From: Atrichornis clamosus
Taxonomy: Eukaryota; Chordata; Aves; Passeriformes; Menuridae
Length of the DNA: 64,000 nt
Reading direction: 5' to 3'
NCBI GenBank assembly: GCA_013400975.1
Contig: WBMZ01010862.1
Span: 33,188-97,187 of the forward strand
Each line of letters begins with the position of its first letter. Positions within the stretch are counted from its first letter, which is position 1. The notes beneath the pieces are model-generated. The model was not told where the DNA came from, did no database searches, and saw only the letters and a list, made by a program, of their open reading frames with translations. Below, in pieces: positions 1-13,958 of the stretch. A program made the position numbers and the translations under genes.

Positions 1-3000
1 TAAAGTACATGTAGCTCATCCTCTAGATGTTCTTGGAGGTTTTACAGATTAGGTGATGATAAGAATTTAACAGTTGCTTTAATAACATGCTCTCCTGTGA
101 AACTTCCATGCAGTCAAATTTTTCTCCCTCTAGTATCCAAGTTAAATTTCCATTGCTATATATAAAGCACATTGCTTCCTGTCCTGCCCTGAGCAGACAA
201 GGAGAAATAAAGTTGATCATTAGCATCTTTACTGCCTACTGAAATTCTCTCAGTGCCAGTCACAAGCCTGAGCCTTGAGCAAACCTTTTGCCTTACCAAG
301 GCAAGTTAACAGGAATTATTTTTTTTTCATAGAGTACCACAGGCTATCAAAGTAAAATTAACTCTACTGTGATAGTGAACCTTACCCTGAGATATATGGT
401 ATTTAATACATCTCTTTTTCTTCTAGTCATGTGAACAGCTGCACAAATGAGAACATTTATAACTGTATTTTCCCAAGTGTCATCCTCTGGCATCGAACTA
501 CTGGCTTACAGGCACCCTGTAATGAAAGGCTGGGGGGAACAGAGCTGTCTCCTATAGCATTTAGACAACTCCCAGTACCCAGTCTGTTGAGTTTTATATT
601 TTGCAAACAAAATCACACTAAGCAAAATTGTTTCAAGGCCAGATCACAAGCTACATCTTTGACAGTGCACACAAATAGCCCTAACTGTACATAATGCAAT
701 ATAACTATCCCCGGATTTGACCTCACGAATAACAAATAAACACATCCTAAGCATTGTCAGGAGACCAAGAAGAAGGACCATGAAACCAGGAATTTAAAGT
801 AAATGTGATTGTCAGACATAAGGAAATATTAAAACTGGATGGCTGATAACTTCCATTTAGATGACATGGGCAGTATTCTCATTCCTATTGCCCTAAACAG
901 TACCTGTCTAGGCGACATGAAGTCCTTGACAGTAAACCTGACCACCTGGGACCTAACATGGTTCAAGAGAAAAAACATTCACATAACTGTATTGGATCCT
1001 TCTTTCCAACCATTCTGAACTGAGAAAGCATATCATGAGCGGTGTAGCTCCTGCTGTCAACAAGGGTATAAAAGTTACAGTTAGAGCACAAGGCTCTGAA
1101 GAGGTCAATCATATATGTTTTAAAAGCCTTTATAAGGAAAAATTTATTGTTATTATTTAAGGTGTGATTGTCAAGATTACTAATGCACCAGAAGTCTTGA
1201 TGACTTTTTTCAAACATTAGCACAGTACTTTTCTTCTGGAGTATGATCTTGCAGTCATACAGGCACTATGAAATAAAATTAAAAATCCCCACACATATCA
1301 TCAACATATCTGATAACTGTTTGGTATTTAAAATTACATGTTTCTTTTCCTCTCGTAGTTTTGCATGTGAACATAAATAATCTCACCATGACAGACTCAT
1401 CAAGCAGAGAACTACTGGACTATCTGCTTCACTTGATGAATTGATTCTGTTATGGGTAACACCTACATGCTGACATACACTGAAGACTAGGTATTTAAAA
1501 AGTGGTGCTGATGAAAGTCCCCTAACATTGCACTGCTGAAGCCCTGTTTGAACTAGAGAAGCCTTGTGTGATAAAACTTTGTGCTGAAGTTTCAAAACCA
1601 CTGATAAGTGTTCCTGGCTGTACTTCTAAATATTTTTTCCCAAGCTGATATATTACATAAACAAAGTCCACATCAGAGCTACACATCATTCAGCACTTGG
1701 GATCTGTTTTTTCATTCTTGATTTATGAAAACACGAAGTCCCCAAAAATAAAACCAGCTAAATTTAGTACTGTGTTCCAAATATCGTGTTTTATCTTGAT
1801 CAACTGTTTATTTGAGGACAGTGACACCAAGCGGCAGAGATGACTCAAGTGCCCTTTTTTCTCCAGCTGTTCTGAACTCCAGCTCTGACAATCTGTGGTT
1901 GGCACAGAAACAGCAGAATACAGTTAACTGTGCTGCAACTTCCAACTGCTTTTTACAGTATGTTGTCTATTTCAATAGCATTTGATTTGTGAAAAGTTAA
2001 CCTAGACATAAAACTCATCTGCTCAGTATAAAACTGATTTTTTTTTTCCCAGATGAAGGGAAAAGATTTCTGCTTTGTTTACAATACACTGTTGGATTTC
2101 TTGTCCTTTACTGATGTGTAGTGTAATGAAGTGCTGCACTTTGAGGATTTTCATGGAGAAGTCTTTTCTTGCATTTCTACACCCTCTCTCTGAGCTGTTA
2201 ACAAATTCTTGTTTTTTTCACTTTTACTTTTAATGATACTGTGAAAAAGTGTCCTTTCACCTCAAGCATAAGTGTTGGCTTTGCCATCCTGACTTTGAAA
2301 ATCTGCTTCCTCATCAACAACTCAAAGTATTTTTAGTGGCATTAATAATTCCAATAATAATTAGCCAAATATGGCACTGAGAACGGTTTAGTGCTTAAAA
2401 AGTGAATATAACTTGTGCTTGAAGAAAAACTAAGGGTCTTTTCTATCTTTTTTATTTCATTACTTCATATTGACCAGTCTAAATAAAAGAAAAAAACAAC
2501 TTCAAATCAATACCCAGAACAGAATAATTACTTTTTTTCTACAATTCAGAGCACATCATCACCACATAACAGAGAAAAAAGGATTTAAACTAAGCATATG
2601 AAAGTTCATGCCTTTGCCTGGGTAGTACTTCATGAGTTACCTATTTCCTCATAGACAAGAAAAATTTTCTTGACCCAATCAGTGTAACTCCTGGTACTGT
2701 ATCGAAAGCACTGGCAAAGTATTTTCTGTTCAGAAATAAAACTCAAACTGGCTTTGGTTCCCATACAGCACATGCAAAACACTTTCAGACAACCTAAAAC
2801 AGTACTAGAAAGCAGACCTGAGATAATGGCAAAAGAGGAAGGCTCTCCTGGATGACATTTTGCCAACAATCCTATCTTAGCAATGAAACCTCTATATAAT
2901 GACCTCTAAATACGTATTTTACATATATATGGTTATGTAAGGTACCGCTTAGGTGGAATCAAGATACTCAGTCCCACTGAATTAAATGAGATATCTTTGG

Positions 3001-6000
3001 AATAAGTGGAATAGTGAATTACTCAGAATGATTGAGGGTCTCAAAGCCTAGTCCATGTCCATAATGAACTGCTAAGCTGAATTTTTAAAATTATTAAGTG
3101 CTTCCATTGGCGTTTCCCCCAAAATTTTATCTTAGTGCAAGTTAACTATGCCAACTACCTATGCCAAGTTTACAATATTTTAGAATTTTTCACCTAAGGC
3201 ATCACAATTGTTGAACTTTTTCTTGAGGCCCATCTAGCCTCTTGAAAGGATGGACCTGCTGTGCTGCTGAATGGATCTGTTACGCTTATATTATGCACCT
3301 TCTACAAGCTTGAACAAAACACTATCGAATTCAATGGAATTATGTCAACACATTCATTTAAATATGTGTTCATCTCTTAGCAGGATTGGTGCTCATACAA
3401 CTACAGGTGCCAAACCAGAAATGAAAGACATAAACACTGAACAAGGGCTATGCTGTTCTTGAAGATTAACTGCTCTTAAGAAGAAATAGGGAAAAAAATT
3501 ACATCCCTGAAATGTTCATATAATTGAATAAAAACAAAACACTTTTACTTCTTCAGGAGCCCTTTGCTCCCTATGACTTGCTCCTCTATAGGACAGTTGC
3601 ATGCTCAAAACAGTTTTGAAAACTTTTTTTCATCAATGTCAGAGGAAAATAAATTTGGCCTATAAAATTCCTTACAAAAATAAAGTGATGTCTCTCTTCT
3701 GAGGAAAGCACCACACACCTGTCTAAAAGACAGTTCAAAGTATCTGAATTATCATCATATTGTCACTTGTAATCCCTACTTATCCTCTCCTTCTCTTCTA
3801 GTACTTGCATATCAAGATATTGAGATTAACTTATAACGTAATGAATACAAACCACAAAATTACTTGATTTTGGCAGAGCTTGTGATGCTTTTTCTATACT
3901 TAGTCTATTTCTATTACACGTAATCACCCTCTACTAGGACTTTGTTTTAGAAAGAGAGATCTATTAATCTATTCACCTTTAGAGTGTTGCCCAAATTTTT
4001 AGTGTCATAAGCAGCTTTCCCATTTCAGTGATCTTTCATTATGAAGTCTTCACAGATTTGCAGAGTTTGGTGTTTTTACACTTCACAGCCAATCCCTTTT
4101 CTATCTCTTCCTCCTTTTGGACTCCTTTAATATTATCCCTTTTATCTGGGATTTGTTCTCGCACTCCTCCATTTTTTCCACAATTTCCTGTCACCCTTCT
4201 CTATGGCTAGTGAGTTCTACCTTTTGCAGATCTGCATTCCTTTTCCAAAGACCTGTTTATGCAAGGGGAATTCAGAGCTGAACCCCACATTTCAGGCTTC
4301 TATCACATCATCAGTCTTATCCAGGTTTTGAAAATATGATAACAAAAAGCCAAATAATGAAAAAATTAACAAAAAGACATGCCATTTATTATGATTACTA
4401 AACCACTAGAACAGTCTTAGAAAATATTTAGGATTCACACTTCCTAATTAGATACCTAAATCCTCATAAATTGGTAGTCTGACAGTCACTTAAAAACCTT
4501 TCTAAATGTGGTTCACAGGATTTTAGTACCCAATCCCTACTGAAGTACTTAATAAAAATCCTATCTGTTCTTTCCAGTGTTTAAAATAAAAGCACTTTTC
4601 AGTCCCAAGGTCCTTATGAAACAAACAGAATGATGCTACATTGCAGAAGTCAGATATAGAGATCAGAATGAAAGGTGCTTTTATAAGAAAAGCCCCCTTT
4701 GGATATGATTGGTAAGGCAAACATACTCTTGCATCATGCAGTACTGTCACTGCACGTCACAACACTTATGTTCTTTTCTTTCTTCTCACAACTGCTTAGA
4801 ATTTAACACTGGAAGAAAAGTCATAGTGAAGCTAGCAAGTTTTATTTGAAGACAATACATTACATTTTAACTTCATGAAGATACACGAACTGTGCACGCA
4901 CATAACTAAGCCTGCTAAAACCTAACCTATTTCTACTTCTACTTGGCTAAGCATCAGGAACGGCAGTGGTTTCTGGTTAATTCAAACTGCAGGATCTAAT
5001 AGGAATGCAACAGCATCTACAAGCTGTGTTAGTACTTACATCCAAGCTTCCTTCACTTGTAGATGCAGAACTAAAAACCTCCTCCTCACAAAAATCTCTG
5101 TTCATCCTCAAGCATTCTTCCGTCTGCAACACAAACAAGTATCCTACACAGCAGCAGCAAAGGAAACAAAACTGCAAAAACATGCCAGAGCATAACATTA
5201 AATCCCATCACAGAACTAAGACAAACTGTCTCAGTAGTGCTGGACCTGATTGCTGAGAAACTCTGAAGTAGTCTGCAAAATTCTCTGATGTAGGCAAGGA
5301 GCTAAGAAATCCTTTAGTAGAAAGATGTTAGAAAAAGAATACAAAGAAAAAAATTCTTAGGCAAAGATGAAAATAGGTAGTAACTAATAATATAATGATA
5401 GTATTCCTGTAATATCAGGGATCAGACTGGTAGTCTCTGCTATACCCACAGACACCAGGAAACAAGCAGGGAGTTTCTTCCTTGTCACTTCTCCATGAAG
5501 GAACTCTTACTGTGAGCCAGAATTTACCCTACTTAAGCCTAGATCCCATGATTGCACAGGACCTCTGCTCTACTGGATTGCTTAGCAGTGCCAATTCGAT
5601 CTGGATTTAGCCTCAGGCAAATGACTACATTCAACATCAAAAAGGAACAGAGTTCATGCCACCTTTATGTTTTTTATGCCAGCTGCAGGAGAACAGAGGG
5701 TAACTGATCCAGCATAAAATTAGAATGGAGAGAACAAGATGATACCTGATCTGGCATTAAGCCTGCCAGTACAAAGTTAACCAAAGAAATACTTTTAACA
5801 AATTTGTATCAGTCCCGAGAACAGGACTTTACTTTCATTCTATGCCACAGTGTTTTCTATACAGTAAAAAGGTTTTTTTAGACAAGTTAGATCTACTGTA
5901 TTGTCATAGCATGATTACTGCTCTCAGAGAGTGAGCTGAGGAAGAAAGCATGTGCGTGGGCATGGAAATCTGAGCGTAGGCCTGTAGTGTGCAGTGACAC

Positions 6001-8458
6001 CTGATCCAGCACAGTTTGCATCACAGGGGAACACTCTTCTTCCCTTGCAAAAGAAATTGCCTTCCCCTTGTAAACGTCTGCAAGACTGCAGTGCTACTAC
6101 TGTGCAAGACTTTGAACAATTCTTCCTATCAAATAGTTCTAAAAGAGAGACTATGCATGACCACAGACACACACACAACACCGCTGCAAATCATAATGCA
6201 AACAAATAAAAAAAATAATACACAGGACCAACGTAAGTCTTGCGGTAGAGTAAAAGTGTAAAAATAGCCATAAAGAGCAGAGTTTAGGCACCCTGGGGTT
6301 TTGATTCCAGTTCTCTGAAATCACAAGGTATCCAATCATATAATCCCTCCATAAACCTACCAAATCCATTACTAAAAGAACTTTATTAATTTGCCCTGAT
6401 TCTTCTGAATCTGTTTCACTGCTGTTTTGGTTAGAAATCTCTCACAGTAACAAGTCAGATATATTATGCCTAGTTAACACCTACTTGCTCTGTGTGCTGT
6501 GCTAAACTCCATTTTCAGAATTTTTTTCCATCTATTGGGTTTCAAATTCCCAGAGATTTGTATTGAAAAGGCAACAGTGACTTCCTTGCTCAACTAAACA
6601 AAGTGACTGACTTAGTTTCTTTTCCTACAGAGTAAATGCCATTTGAAAGTAAGAGTCCAATAGAGTAATGACCAACTTGTCAGAACAAGCAGCAAGAGAC
6701 TTAGACCTTTTCCTCAGATTTAGATTAAGTTTCTCACACGTTGTACAGTTCCTACTTTTTCCTAGGTCAAACACTACTTGTAATTTAATAAATGCTCAAT
6801 ATCCTTAGCATCTATTAAAATCTGCATTTTAAAAAACTCAGAGTATCACCTCCTTTGCCTTTGATTAACAAGCTAGAGAAAGAGAACAGGAATAAAAGAG
6901 AGAAGCTTGCAATCTTTGAACACTCATTTCAAACTCTGTTGTGAAAAACCCACTGCAGTAATCACTGAATCAGGATGCTTCACAGTAACTTTTACTAAGG
7001 TTGCAAGCATTAATACTTTACAAATTAAAACTAATCTGCTTCAGGAGTTAGAACTGCAAGAGCACAGATTTCATACCCAAGCTCAGAAAAATGGAATCAG
7101 AAGACAAAATATGATGCAAAAACTGCGTGCTGTAATGTGTTTGGTCCTTCCAGAGGAATGACAGCCCCACAGTGTGCTCTAGAGGCTCAGGCTGAGTTCC
7201 CTTGTTTACTTCATTCTTCTGGGCAGACACAGCATTATTTCTGCAGTTATACTTTTGTTCCCTTCCAAATGGCAGTATTTTCTTGCAGTAGAAAAACACT
7301 CTGAAAATTCTTAGCTCATAAAATACAGTTTCCATGTATCCTTTATAAGATGTTAAGAATAGTTCAGCATCTATGAGAGATAAAGTTTTTCAACACAATA
7401 ATTCATAATGTCCATAATGGAATCTATTCCCCAGGAAAAGCACTACAAATCTGATCATGAACAAAAAGGCAGAGAACTAAGAGATATTTTGGAAAGCTTT
7501 CACAGTTTTAAGAACATGGCTGAGGAGACTGGAAGGACAAGTGAAACACCACTCAGTTAACAAGCAAATGTTTCTTACTGCCAGTTAATTAGACACACAT
7601 TTTATAATTTCACTCAAAAAGCCTTGAAGGGTTCTTTAGACTAGAAAAAAGAAAATTCCCTTTTTTTTCTGATACCATAGAATATTAAATACCTTACAAT
7701 CAAAATCAGTTAACACTGATAATTTTAGCAGAGGATACAAAAAATAGGAAGTTAAAAGCCCACTATTCTCCCTATGTTCTTGAGCCAGAAAGTTCTTCTG
7801 CATTTTATTTTTGTGATAAATGAAATATTCCTCATAAATGCATCTCAACAGAATTATTTTATATGAAACTTCTTTCCTAAATTTTCCAGTTCAAGAATAC
7901 AAAGAAAGTTAAAAATGCCTAATGTGCCCCAGAAGACACTGACCCTTCAATTGCAAGTTATTTCTCCTTCACCTGATTCATCGGCTTTACAGACTTGGAG
8001 ATGGCAATAGCGTGACTGGCACAGAGCTTCCTAGAGGTATAAATGCTTTAAAAGAGATTATCACCCATGCACAGAAGAGGTCATAAGACACATCTACTTG
8101 ATAACTTAATTGTTCTGTATTACATCAGTTCTTCCATAAATGCATTTTATAATCTGAGCACTACTAATAAGCAGACATAGGTTGCTTGAAACTACTGCCC
8201 TTTTTTAACATCTACTGAACTGGCAGCATTAAAAAGAAATAAAGAAAAAAGGAAATGGTCAACATGCTTGACTCCTTCAATAGGCAGCTGATATCTTCAT
8301 CAGGCTGCACTGATTATACATAGTTTATGCACCTGTTAACAGATTACTCCCTGGAAGGAAAAGGAAGGCAGGCCAAACAAATGCCACCACCCACAGACAT
8401 AACAGATCTAGAAAGAAATAAATTCTCTTTAGTGAGCAGTACACTGCTGAACACTTAC
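1..8458 (-). other. COBL: COBL intron 5 (partial)
   Basis: AT-rich sequence downstream of exon 5. I looked on the minus strand for the next COBL exon (acidic linker, then proline-rich KRRAPPPP-type coding) and found none with acceptable splice sites, so the intron continues past the left edge. Only scattered A or T runs and a short AC run near 6167-6178 are visible. No CR1 or other repeat family was recognised. The short open frames in both strands have no recognisable domains. Confidence 0.75.
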
Positions 8459-8550
8459 CTTGCTGCTTCTTCTATCAGCATTCAATAATCCCAGAAGTCT
8501 TTTTTCTTTCTCTACTGCATCATTGTTTACTGAAGCCTTTCGATTTGGTT
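8459..8550 (-). CDS. COBL: COBL coding exon 5 (basic linker after Cobl core)
   Basis: 92 nt, residues 231-261. The acceptor is AAAATTGTTTCAG and the donor is a consensus GTAAGT, in phase 0. The peptide is EPNRKASVNNDAVEKEKRLL followed by GLLNADRRSSK. It keeps the spacing of the mammalian COBL linker (E-x-x-R-K-x-S ... D-x-x-x-K-E-K-x-x-L-G-x-x-x-x-x-x-R-S-x-S-K), which supports it despite its small size. It is too short and has no ATG, so it is easily missed by ORF-based searches. It is the last exon I can recognise before the left edge; the following KRAP/proline-rich and WH2 exons are not here. Confidence 0.88.
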
Positions 8551-10869
8551 CTGAAACAATTTTAATGGAATAGTTTTTACATTTTCGAAATAAAGACTCA
8601 GAAGATGATAATTTTTAAAAATCCTGGATTAATGCTGGATTTTTTGAGCTGGAGATGTTATGGGCTGGATTTTCTAAGTAACTCCCAGATCCTGCACTTT
8701 CTTTGTCATCAAACATTCATTTGTTCTGAGTATGTTCCAAAATCTAATGGAGACAAAAGGAATAATTTAATAAACTGCACTAAGTTTTCAATCACAATTC
8801 AGTAACCCTTATTAAAAGGCAAAACACAAGCAAACTGCTTACGACTTCAGAAATGCTTGTCAGATGCATCACTTAAAACTTATAAAGTACTGTATTACTA
8901 AAAGCCTCCAAAAACTTAAAAAAGTTATTATGGTGAATATATTTAACAATTCACAGGTGTGACTTAATACTGTGAAGTTAAAGGAGAGACTCTTAATGTG
9001 CATTTGGACAAAGGTCTAAAAAGAGAAAAAAAAAAAGACCTTTGCCTTGGAAACAGGGCTCTTAGAACTTAAACCAGCTGGTTGTAGTCATCTTTTCTTG
9101 GTGCTTTTACTTCAGGTTGGAAAAGAGGGGAGTTTATAGGTATTTCAGGCTGTTAACAGCTCAAACATATGTTTTCCTTGAACATGTTTAAGAAATTGTA
9201 TGAATTCTCATACCATTTATGATCTCTTCAATTTCCCTCTTCCATTTCTCATCCACAAGCTGGATGAGCAGAATGATACATGCATTACAGGAAACCATGT
9301 TTCCTATTCAATATACAGACTATAAAGCTTTCTCAATTTTTAAAAATGGACTCTCTAGAGTGCTATCAATCTTTCTTCCTGATTCCAAGCATATCAGATT
9401 ATTCCACCACCATACAAAAAGTTTAATTCACAGGAAAAAAACCCTTTCTTTTGTAAGTATTTGCTTAACAACAATTAAAAAGCAAATTCAAAATGTCTGG
9501 CTTGTTGACACAAAATTAAAGGTTTACTTCACCAAAAAAAACCTCATCACAGAAAACAGATAACACACAAAGTGATTTTCACACAAATCACTTTTGCATA
9601 TGAACAATCCCAAGTGTTAGAAGGTGTTAAACACATACATTGAACCCAAATGAAAACAGGGGGAAACTATCCTTAAGAAAGGCTACAACTGCACTGCAAA
9701 CAAATAGAGTAATGAGTTACTACTTTTCTTAAATACTAAGCACTACCTATGCTCCTATGCTAGTTCCTTGCTTGGGTCTGGGCTGTGATTCCTTTACTCA
9801 CAAAGTTTTCAACTATAAACAATACTTTGGAAAGGCTGACAATCTGTATCAGTAGCAGCTGATCGTCAACATTGCCATTAAACATTGTGTGATCCCAATA
9901 AACTGGGATTTTATACTCCATATAATATCAAAATAATAGTCTTTATTAATCTGTATAACTTTTTCTCAAACAAATACAATAGAAATTCCCTCTAGTACTA
10001 AGTTCCATATAAGGGGAAGCCACAGAATGTAATGAGAGAGGATTAGGGGGAATAGAACTGGCATTAGTGAAGCCAAGAGGTCATGAGCTAGTATTTGCTC
10101 AATGGGTGTCACCTAGTGGAGGTGGACTTCCTTCATGAAAATTTAAATGAATTATCCAGTTTTATTTTGGTTATCTTGTGTCTACTAGTAATGCAAAGAA
10201 ATAAAGCTCTTTAGAAATGAACCACACCTTTCTTGAGGATAGTTAATTTAAGCAATGGATTAAAACAGACTCAGTAGGGAAAATAGGATATACTAAATAC
10301 ATACAGTTTCTGTTTGACTAGAAGCAGAAGCACCAATATAATCTAACCAAACCCCAACTACTGTAACAATTCAGAAGTCAGCATCTCTTCAGCTATCCAA
10401 AGTATATATATACATCTGATATTAAAATGCTTTGCTGCATGTACATTGAAATCAGTGGAATATCTCATAAACATTCAAAATATTCTTCCTTTGCTACTAA
10501 ATAAATTTTGGACCCAAGAGACCTCTGAAATGTTAGTAATTCTGAAATTCAGCGAATCGTGATTTACGTAACCTGAACAGGCTCGGAACCTGTATAGAGA
10601 TGTATTCCACCACAGAACAGTTAAGTGGCAGTATTTGTTAATTGCTGGCATCTTAATGGCTATTACTGAAGGTACAGTATGCACAGAAGTGTGTTTGTTC
10701 TTAGCAGAAGCACAGACATGTAGGCAACACTTTGAAAAGACAACACAGATCAAAATAGCTTGTTCTCTATGGCGTTTTACTTGATGTTCGTGAAGATCTA
10801 TCTACCAAAACCACATTAAACAGAGAGTGAAGTGAAAGACAGTTTTCCCTCAGCAGCATTGTACAATAC

Positions 10870-10914
10870 CTCTATAGTTCAGAGAAGGTTCAGACTGAGT
10901 TTTTGATGGAGGAA
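10870..10914 (-). CDS. COBL: Candidate 45-nt alternative cassette exon of COBL
   Basis: Between exons 4 and 5 there is a 45-nt open segment with a strong acceptor (TTGCCTGCCTTTTCCAG) and a weaker donor (GTATTG). It enters in phase 1 and leaves in phase 1, the same phase as the flanking intron. Inclusion therefore adds exactly 15 residues, VPPSKTQSEPSLNYR, between the WDRKK end of exon 4 and the E of exon 5, without disturbing the frame. The peptide is Ser/Pro-rich and polar, as expected of a flexible insert next to the basic linker. A strong acceptor paired with a weak donor fits regulated skipping. This is seen in sequence; actual use is inferred. I have no recollection firm enough to assign it to a named isoform. 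Confidence 0.62.
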
Positions 10915-11654
10915 CTGGAAAAGGCAGGCAATGAAAGGATAAGAGAAAACAGATTAAAGTTCTAATATAGCCTTGTAAGGCACAATATTCATTAATTAGT
11001 CCTAGCACATTTTTTTCCTAAGCACAAAAAAACCCCATGTTGACCGACAACAGACATGCAGAACTGCTACTGAAGTAGTTTAGCTGCATTTGTAATAATT
11101 CCTGATTCACTTGTAAAGCCTGCTTATACTGCTAGATCAAATTAAGTAAGCAGGTGGCAGCAGAGCTTCTCTTTTAATAATCCTTCAGCTCTTGGTGTTT
11201 CTGTTTCAGGGAAGAGTGACGAGTTTTTCTAGAATCTGCTCTTACAAGCACAGCCTATGGCTTTCAGCACCTCTGATGCCTTGTTAGTGGGAATGTGTTT
11301 AAAAAAAAAAATCTATGTTCTGTTAATTAAACAGGCTAGATACCCACTCAGTGCACAATTCACAGACCAACTGCTACTGAAACCAATCGGTTTATTCCTC
11401 TTGGAGATTACAAATGAGAACACTGAAGAAGGAATTTGCTGAAACAAAGGAAACATTTTTGTAAATTTTATGTGAATTTACTGGTTTTCTCAGATACCAG
11501 GGTGCAGAGTAAGAGGAAAGCATTAAAGGTTAGATTACACTCAGGATCAAGGGGATTTTACCATAATGAAAGGAAATGTATACTGAAAGGTTAAAAAGAA
11601 TGAAATATAATTTTTAAAAAAAAGCTGATATAGAGAGCAGCACACTATGAGGCA

Positions 11655-11703
11655 TAGGTCCTTGTGGCTTCCTTCCAACTCAGCATATTCTGTGAATCTG
11701 TGG
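11655..11703 (+). mobile_element. CR1 LINE 3' tail remnant
   Basis: The string GGTCCTTGTGGCTTCCTTCC followed by AACTCAGCATATTCTGTGAA is the diagnostic 3' end of a CR1-X-like element. Only about 50 bp remain, so it is a heavily 5'-truncated or decayed copy inserted in the plus orientation, antisense to COBL. No target-site duplication is evident. Confidence 0.6.
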
Positions 11704-13028
11704 TAATTTTGTTATAATCCCAGTCCTGTAGTAAAGATTTGGTTTTGACTGTATAGGTATAGGCTACAACCATATAGGAGGACCAATCCTGCACCAGCAT
11801 GCACAGCATCACTTTCATTTGAAAGGAAAGAGTTTAATGAAGGCTTAGGATAACAACTCTGTAAGTTGTCCCTGAAGCATGTTGAATGAATCCTGTTGCA
11901 TACTCTGCATGTTCAATATGTTGCTCCAAAATGGTTAGCTTAATTACAGTAAACATGTCTTGAAAAAACCAAACATGCAATTGAGTTATGACAGGTTGTC
12001 AGCCTCTTTTTTGAACATTCTAACAATTCAAAGGAAAAGGAGATATTTAGTTTACTTAGAAGTCTAAACTCATTGAAATTTGACTCGCACACAGGTAGAA
12101 CTGTCACTTATCAAAGAGTTGGAAAGAAGAGACAGAATGTCAACATAAATAAATAATTTTATAAATAAAAAATAAGCCTACAGCTCAGCATCTACAAGAA
12201 TGACGTTATCTAAACAATAAATAAGGACATTACTGTGCTGGAAGTTATACCAATTGGGACAAACTGCAGGAGACAATTTTAATGAATATCACTTTCTAAC
12301 CTCAAAAAAAGTAGTGCTTGGCAATGTGTATTTTTAAAGCAGGTATATTTTAAAGCACGTCACGTAATTATGCTATTTGAATACATAACCAGGCTGATAA
12401 AAACCCAAGACTAAGAAGCTGCTACTACAGTTTCACCTATGAGAACAGAAAGTGAGGAGAGATAAAAAAGAGAACAAAATTTTAAATACAAATACCTCTT
12501 AACTCCTCTTCACTAAACCATCAGTAACTTCGCTCTTTGGAGGAAATGTCTCTGAACCTGTCCAGTCTGTTTCTTATAAACCCTGGTCTGTCGCCTGCGC
12601 CTCTCAGCTTTCACAGCTGCCATGACTATGGCATGTCTCTTCTTTCCTCCTCTCCAACCCACAGCACAGGTAGGTGACAGTCTCTGCCCAGACGAGGTCC
12701 CTGTGTTACAGCAGCTCCAGGATGTAGCAAAGCTCCTCCTTTTGCCCTGCCCCAGGCCAGCCTGCACCCTGCCAGAGTCCAGCCCAGCCTGGCTTAAGGC
12801 CCAAGAGCAACCAAGGACAGCTGGGCACGTTGTTGACCTGGCTGCTGCTCTGGGCACGGCTCATTGAACAAACCTGTGCTGCTCTCCAGACTGAGATCTC
12901 ACTCTGCTGTTTCAGTTGGACCCCACAGGAATGGCAGCACAAACACTTTTAAGTGGTCCATAATATCATTGTCACATCATATGACCCCGCATATCATATA
13001 ACCCTACAGTCACCGCTTCCAGGCTCAC

Positions 13029-13257
13029 CTTTTTTCCTGTCCCAGGCGTATAGCTCCTTTATCCCCAGCTCCTCCAAGGACTTGGTAAGCTCCAGCTCTT
13101 CCCCAGTTATGCCATCTCGCAGAAGAACAATGTGCTCTTGACTGACTTCACACTTCTCACAAATAGCTGGGATGATGTTGTGGAGAGGCACCTCCGGACT
13201 AACTCGAACCACCGCCTTCTGCGTCTTCAGGTAGTTCACTACCAGCCTCACAGATTT
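13029..13257 (-). CDS. COBL: COBL coding exon 4, Cobl core domain
   Basis: 229 nt, residues 155-230 plus the first base of codon 231. The acceptor is TTTGTTTCTGCAG and the donor is GTGAGC, in phase 1. This exon carries the most conserved block of the N-terminus: [76 protein letters not shown]. This is the region covered by the Pfam Cobl domain, a beta-grasp-like fold with the pattern beta-beta-alpha-beta-beta (established family knowledge; fold positions inferred). The [14 protein letters not shown] and IKELYAWD motifs distinguish COBL from COBLL1, in which the corresponding parts read differently. Reading through the donor gives about a dozen intronic codons before a stop, which marks the exon end clearly. 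Confidence 0.97.
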
Positions 13258-13958
13258 CTGCAGAAACAAACACAAACTCTCAGCCTCCCCTCCGCGATGG
13301 CTAGGCCCTACTAAAATGAGAAAAGCATTGGGGATTTCCATATTGTCTTGACTATTCCTAGGCAAACTTACTCCACATTGTAAAAACTATTATTAAAAAA
13401 AAAAATCTCAGACCTCCCTTTCCACTAAGTAGACACTTATAAAAACAGGTAAAGAAGGAAAAGGAATCAGAGCAGACGTAATGTGAATGTTTGTAAGTCC
13501 CACTCTGAAAGGTGTGAGAGTATAATTAGATAAAGTTATTCAGAATAATGAAACTTTCAGCAAACATTTGGAAAACGACTACTTCTCAAACTTATACTGT
13601 GAAATGCATTTATTAATCAGCCCTCTCCCATATCTTCAATGTAAATGGCAAAAAAAATCACCAAAACTCTACCTCCACACAACCCCACAACCCTTATATC
13701 AGCCATTACTGCAATTTTCAACCACCCCAATCTTCAGATTTCCATCTATCCAACCACATGCAACAGAAGATTTTGTCTAAATGTCTAGACTAGCATCTGC
13801 CAATCTGCATGCAAAACAGTTACGCTAGTAAAGCAGGTTATAGTCAATCTCAAGTCTTTCCCATCCAGTTCAAAGATGGAAAGATTGGAAGAACTGCTTG
13901 AAATCATAGGAATGAAATGTTGTTTCATGACACCATTTTAGCTCTACAGAGTACTGAC
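13258..13958 (-). other. COBL: COBL intron 3
   Basis: A 701-bp intron between exons 4 and 3, phase 0. It contains an A-run near 13393 and otherwise unremarkable AT-rich DNA. No repeat was recognised. Confidence 0.93.

Larger units (their letters stand above)
8551..13028 (-). other. COBL: COBL intron 4
   Basis: About 4.5 kb between exons 5 and 4, split by the candidate cassette exon at 10870-10914. It contains a CR1-type 3' tail at 11655-11703 and a GC-richer patch at about 12560-12900. That patch has a strong plus-strand pyrimidine tract ending in CAG near 12662, but no recognisable exon follows it. The remainder is AT-rich with nothing I can name. Confidence 0.8.

Noticed and set aside
7975..8045. 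Possible further COBL exon on the minus strand (CTCTAG acceptor, TCT|GTAAAG donor)
   Set aside because: In the required phase 0 the peptide (EALCQSRYCHLQV) has no similarity to the COBL segment expected after exon 5, and both splice sites are weak.
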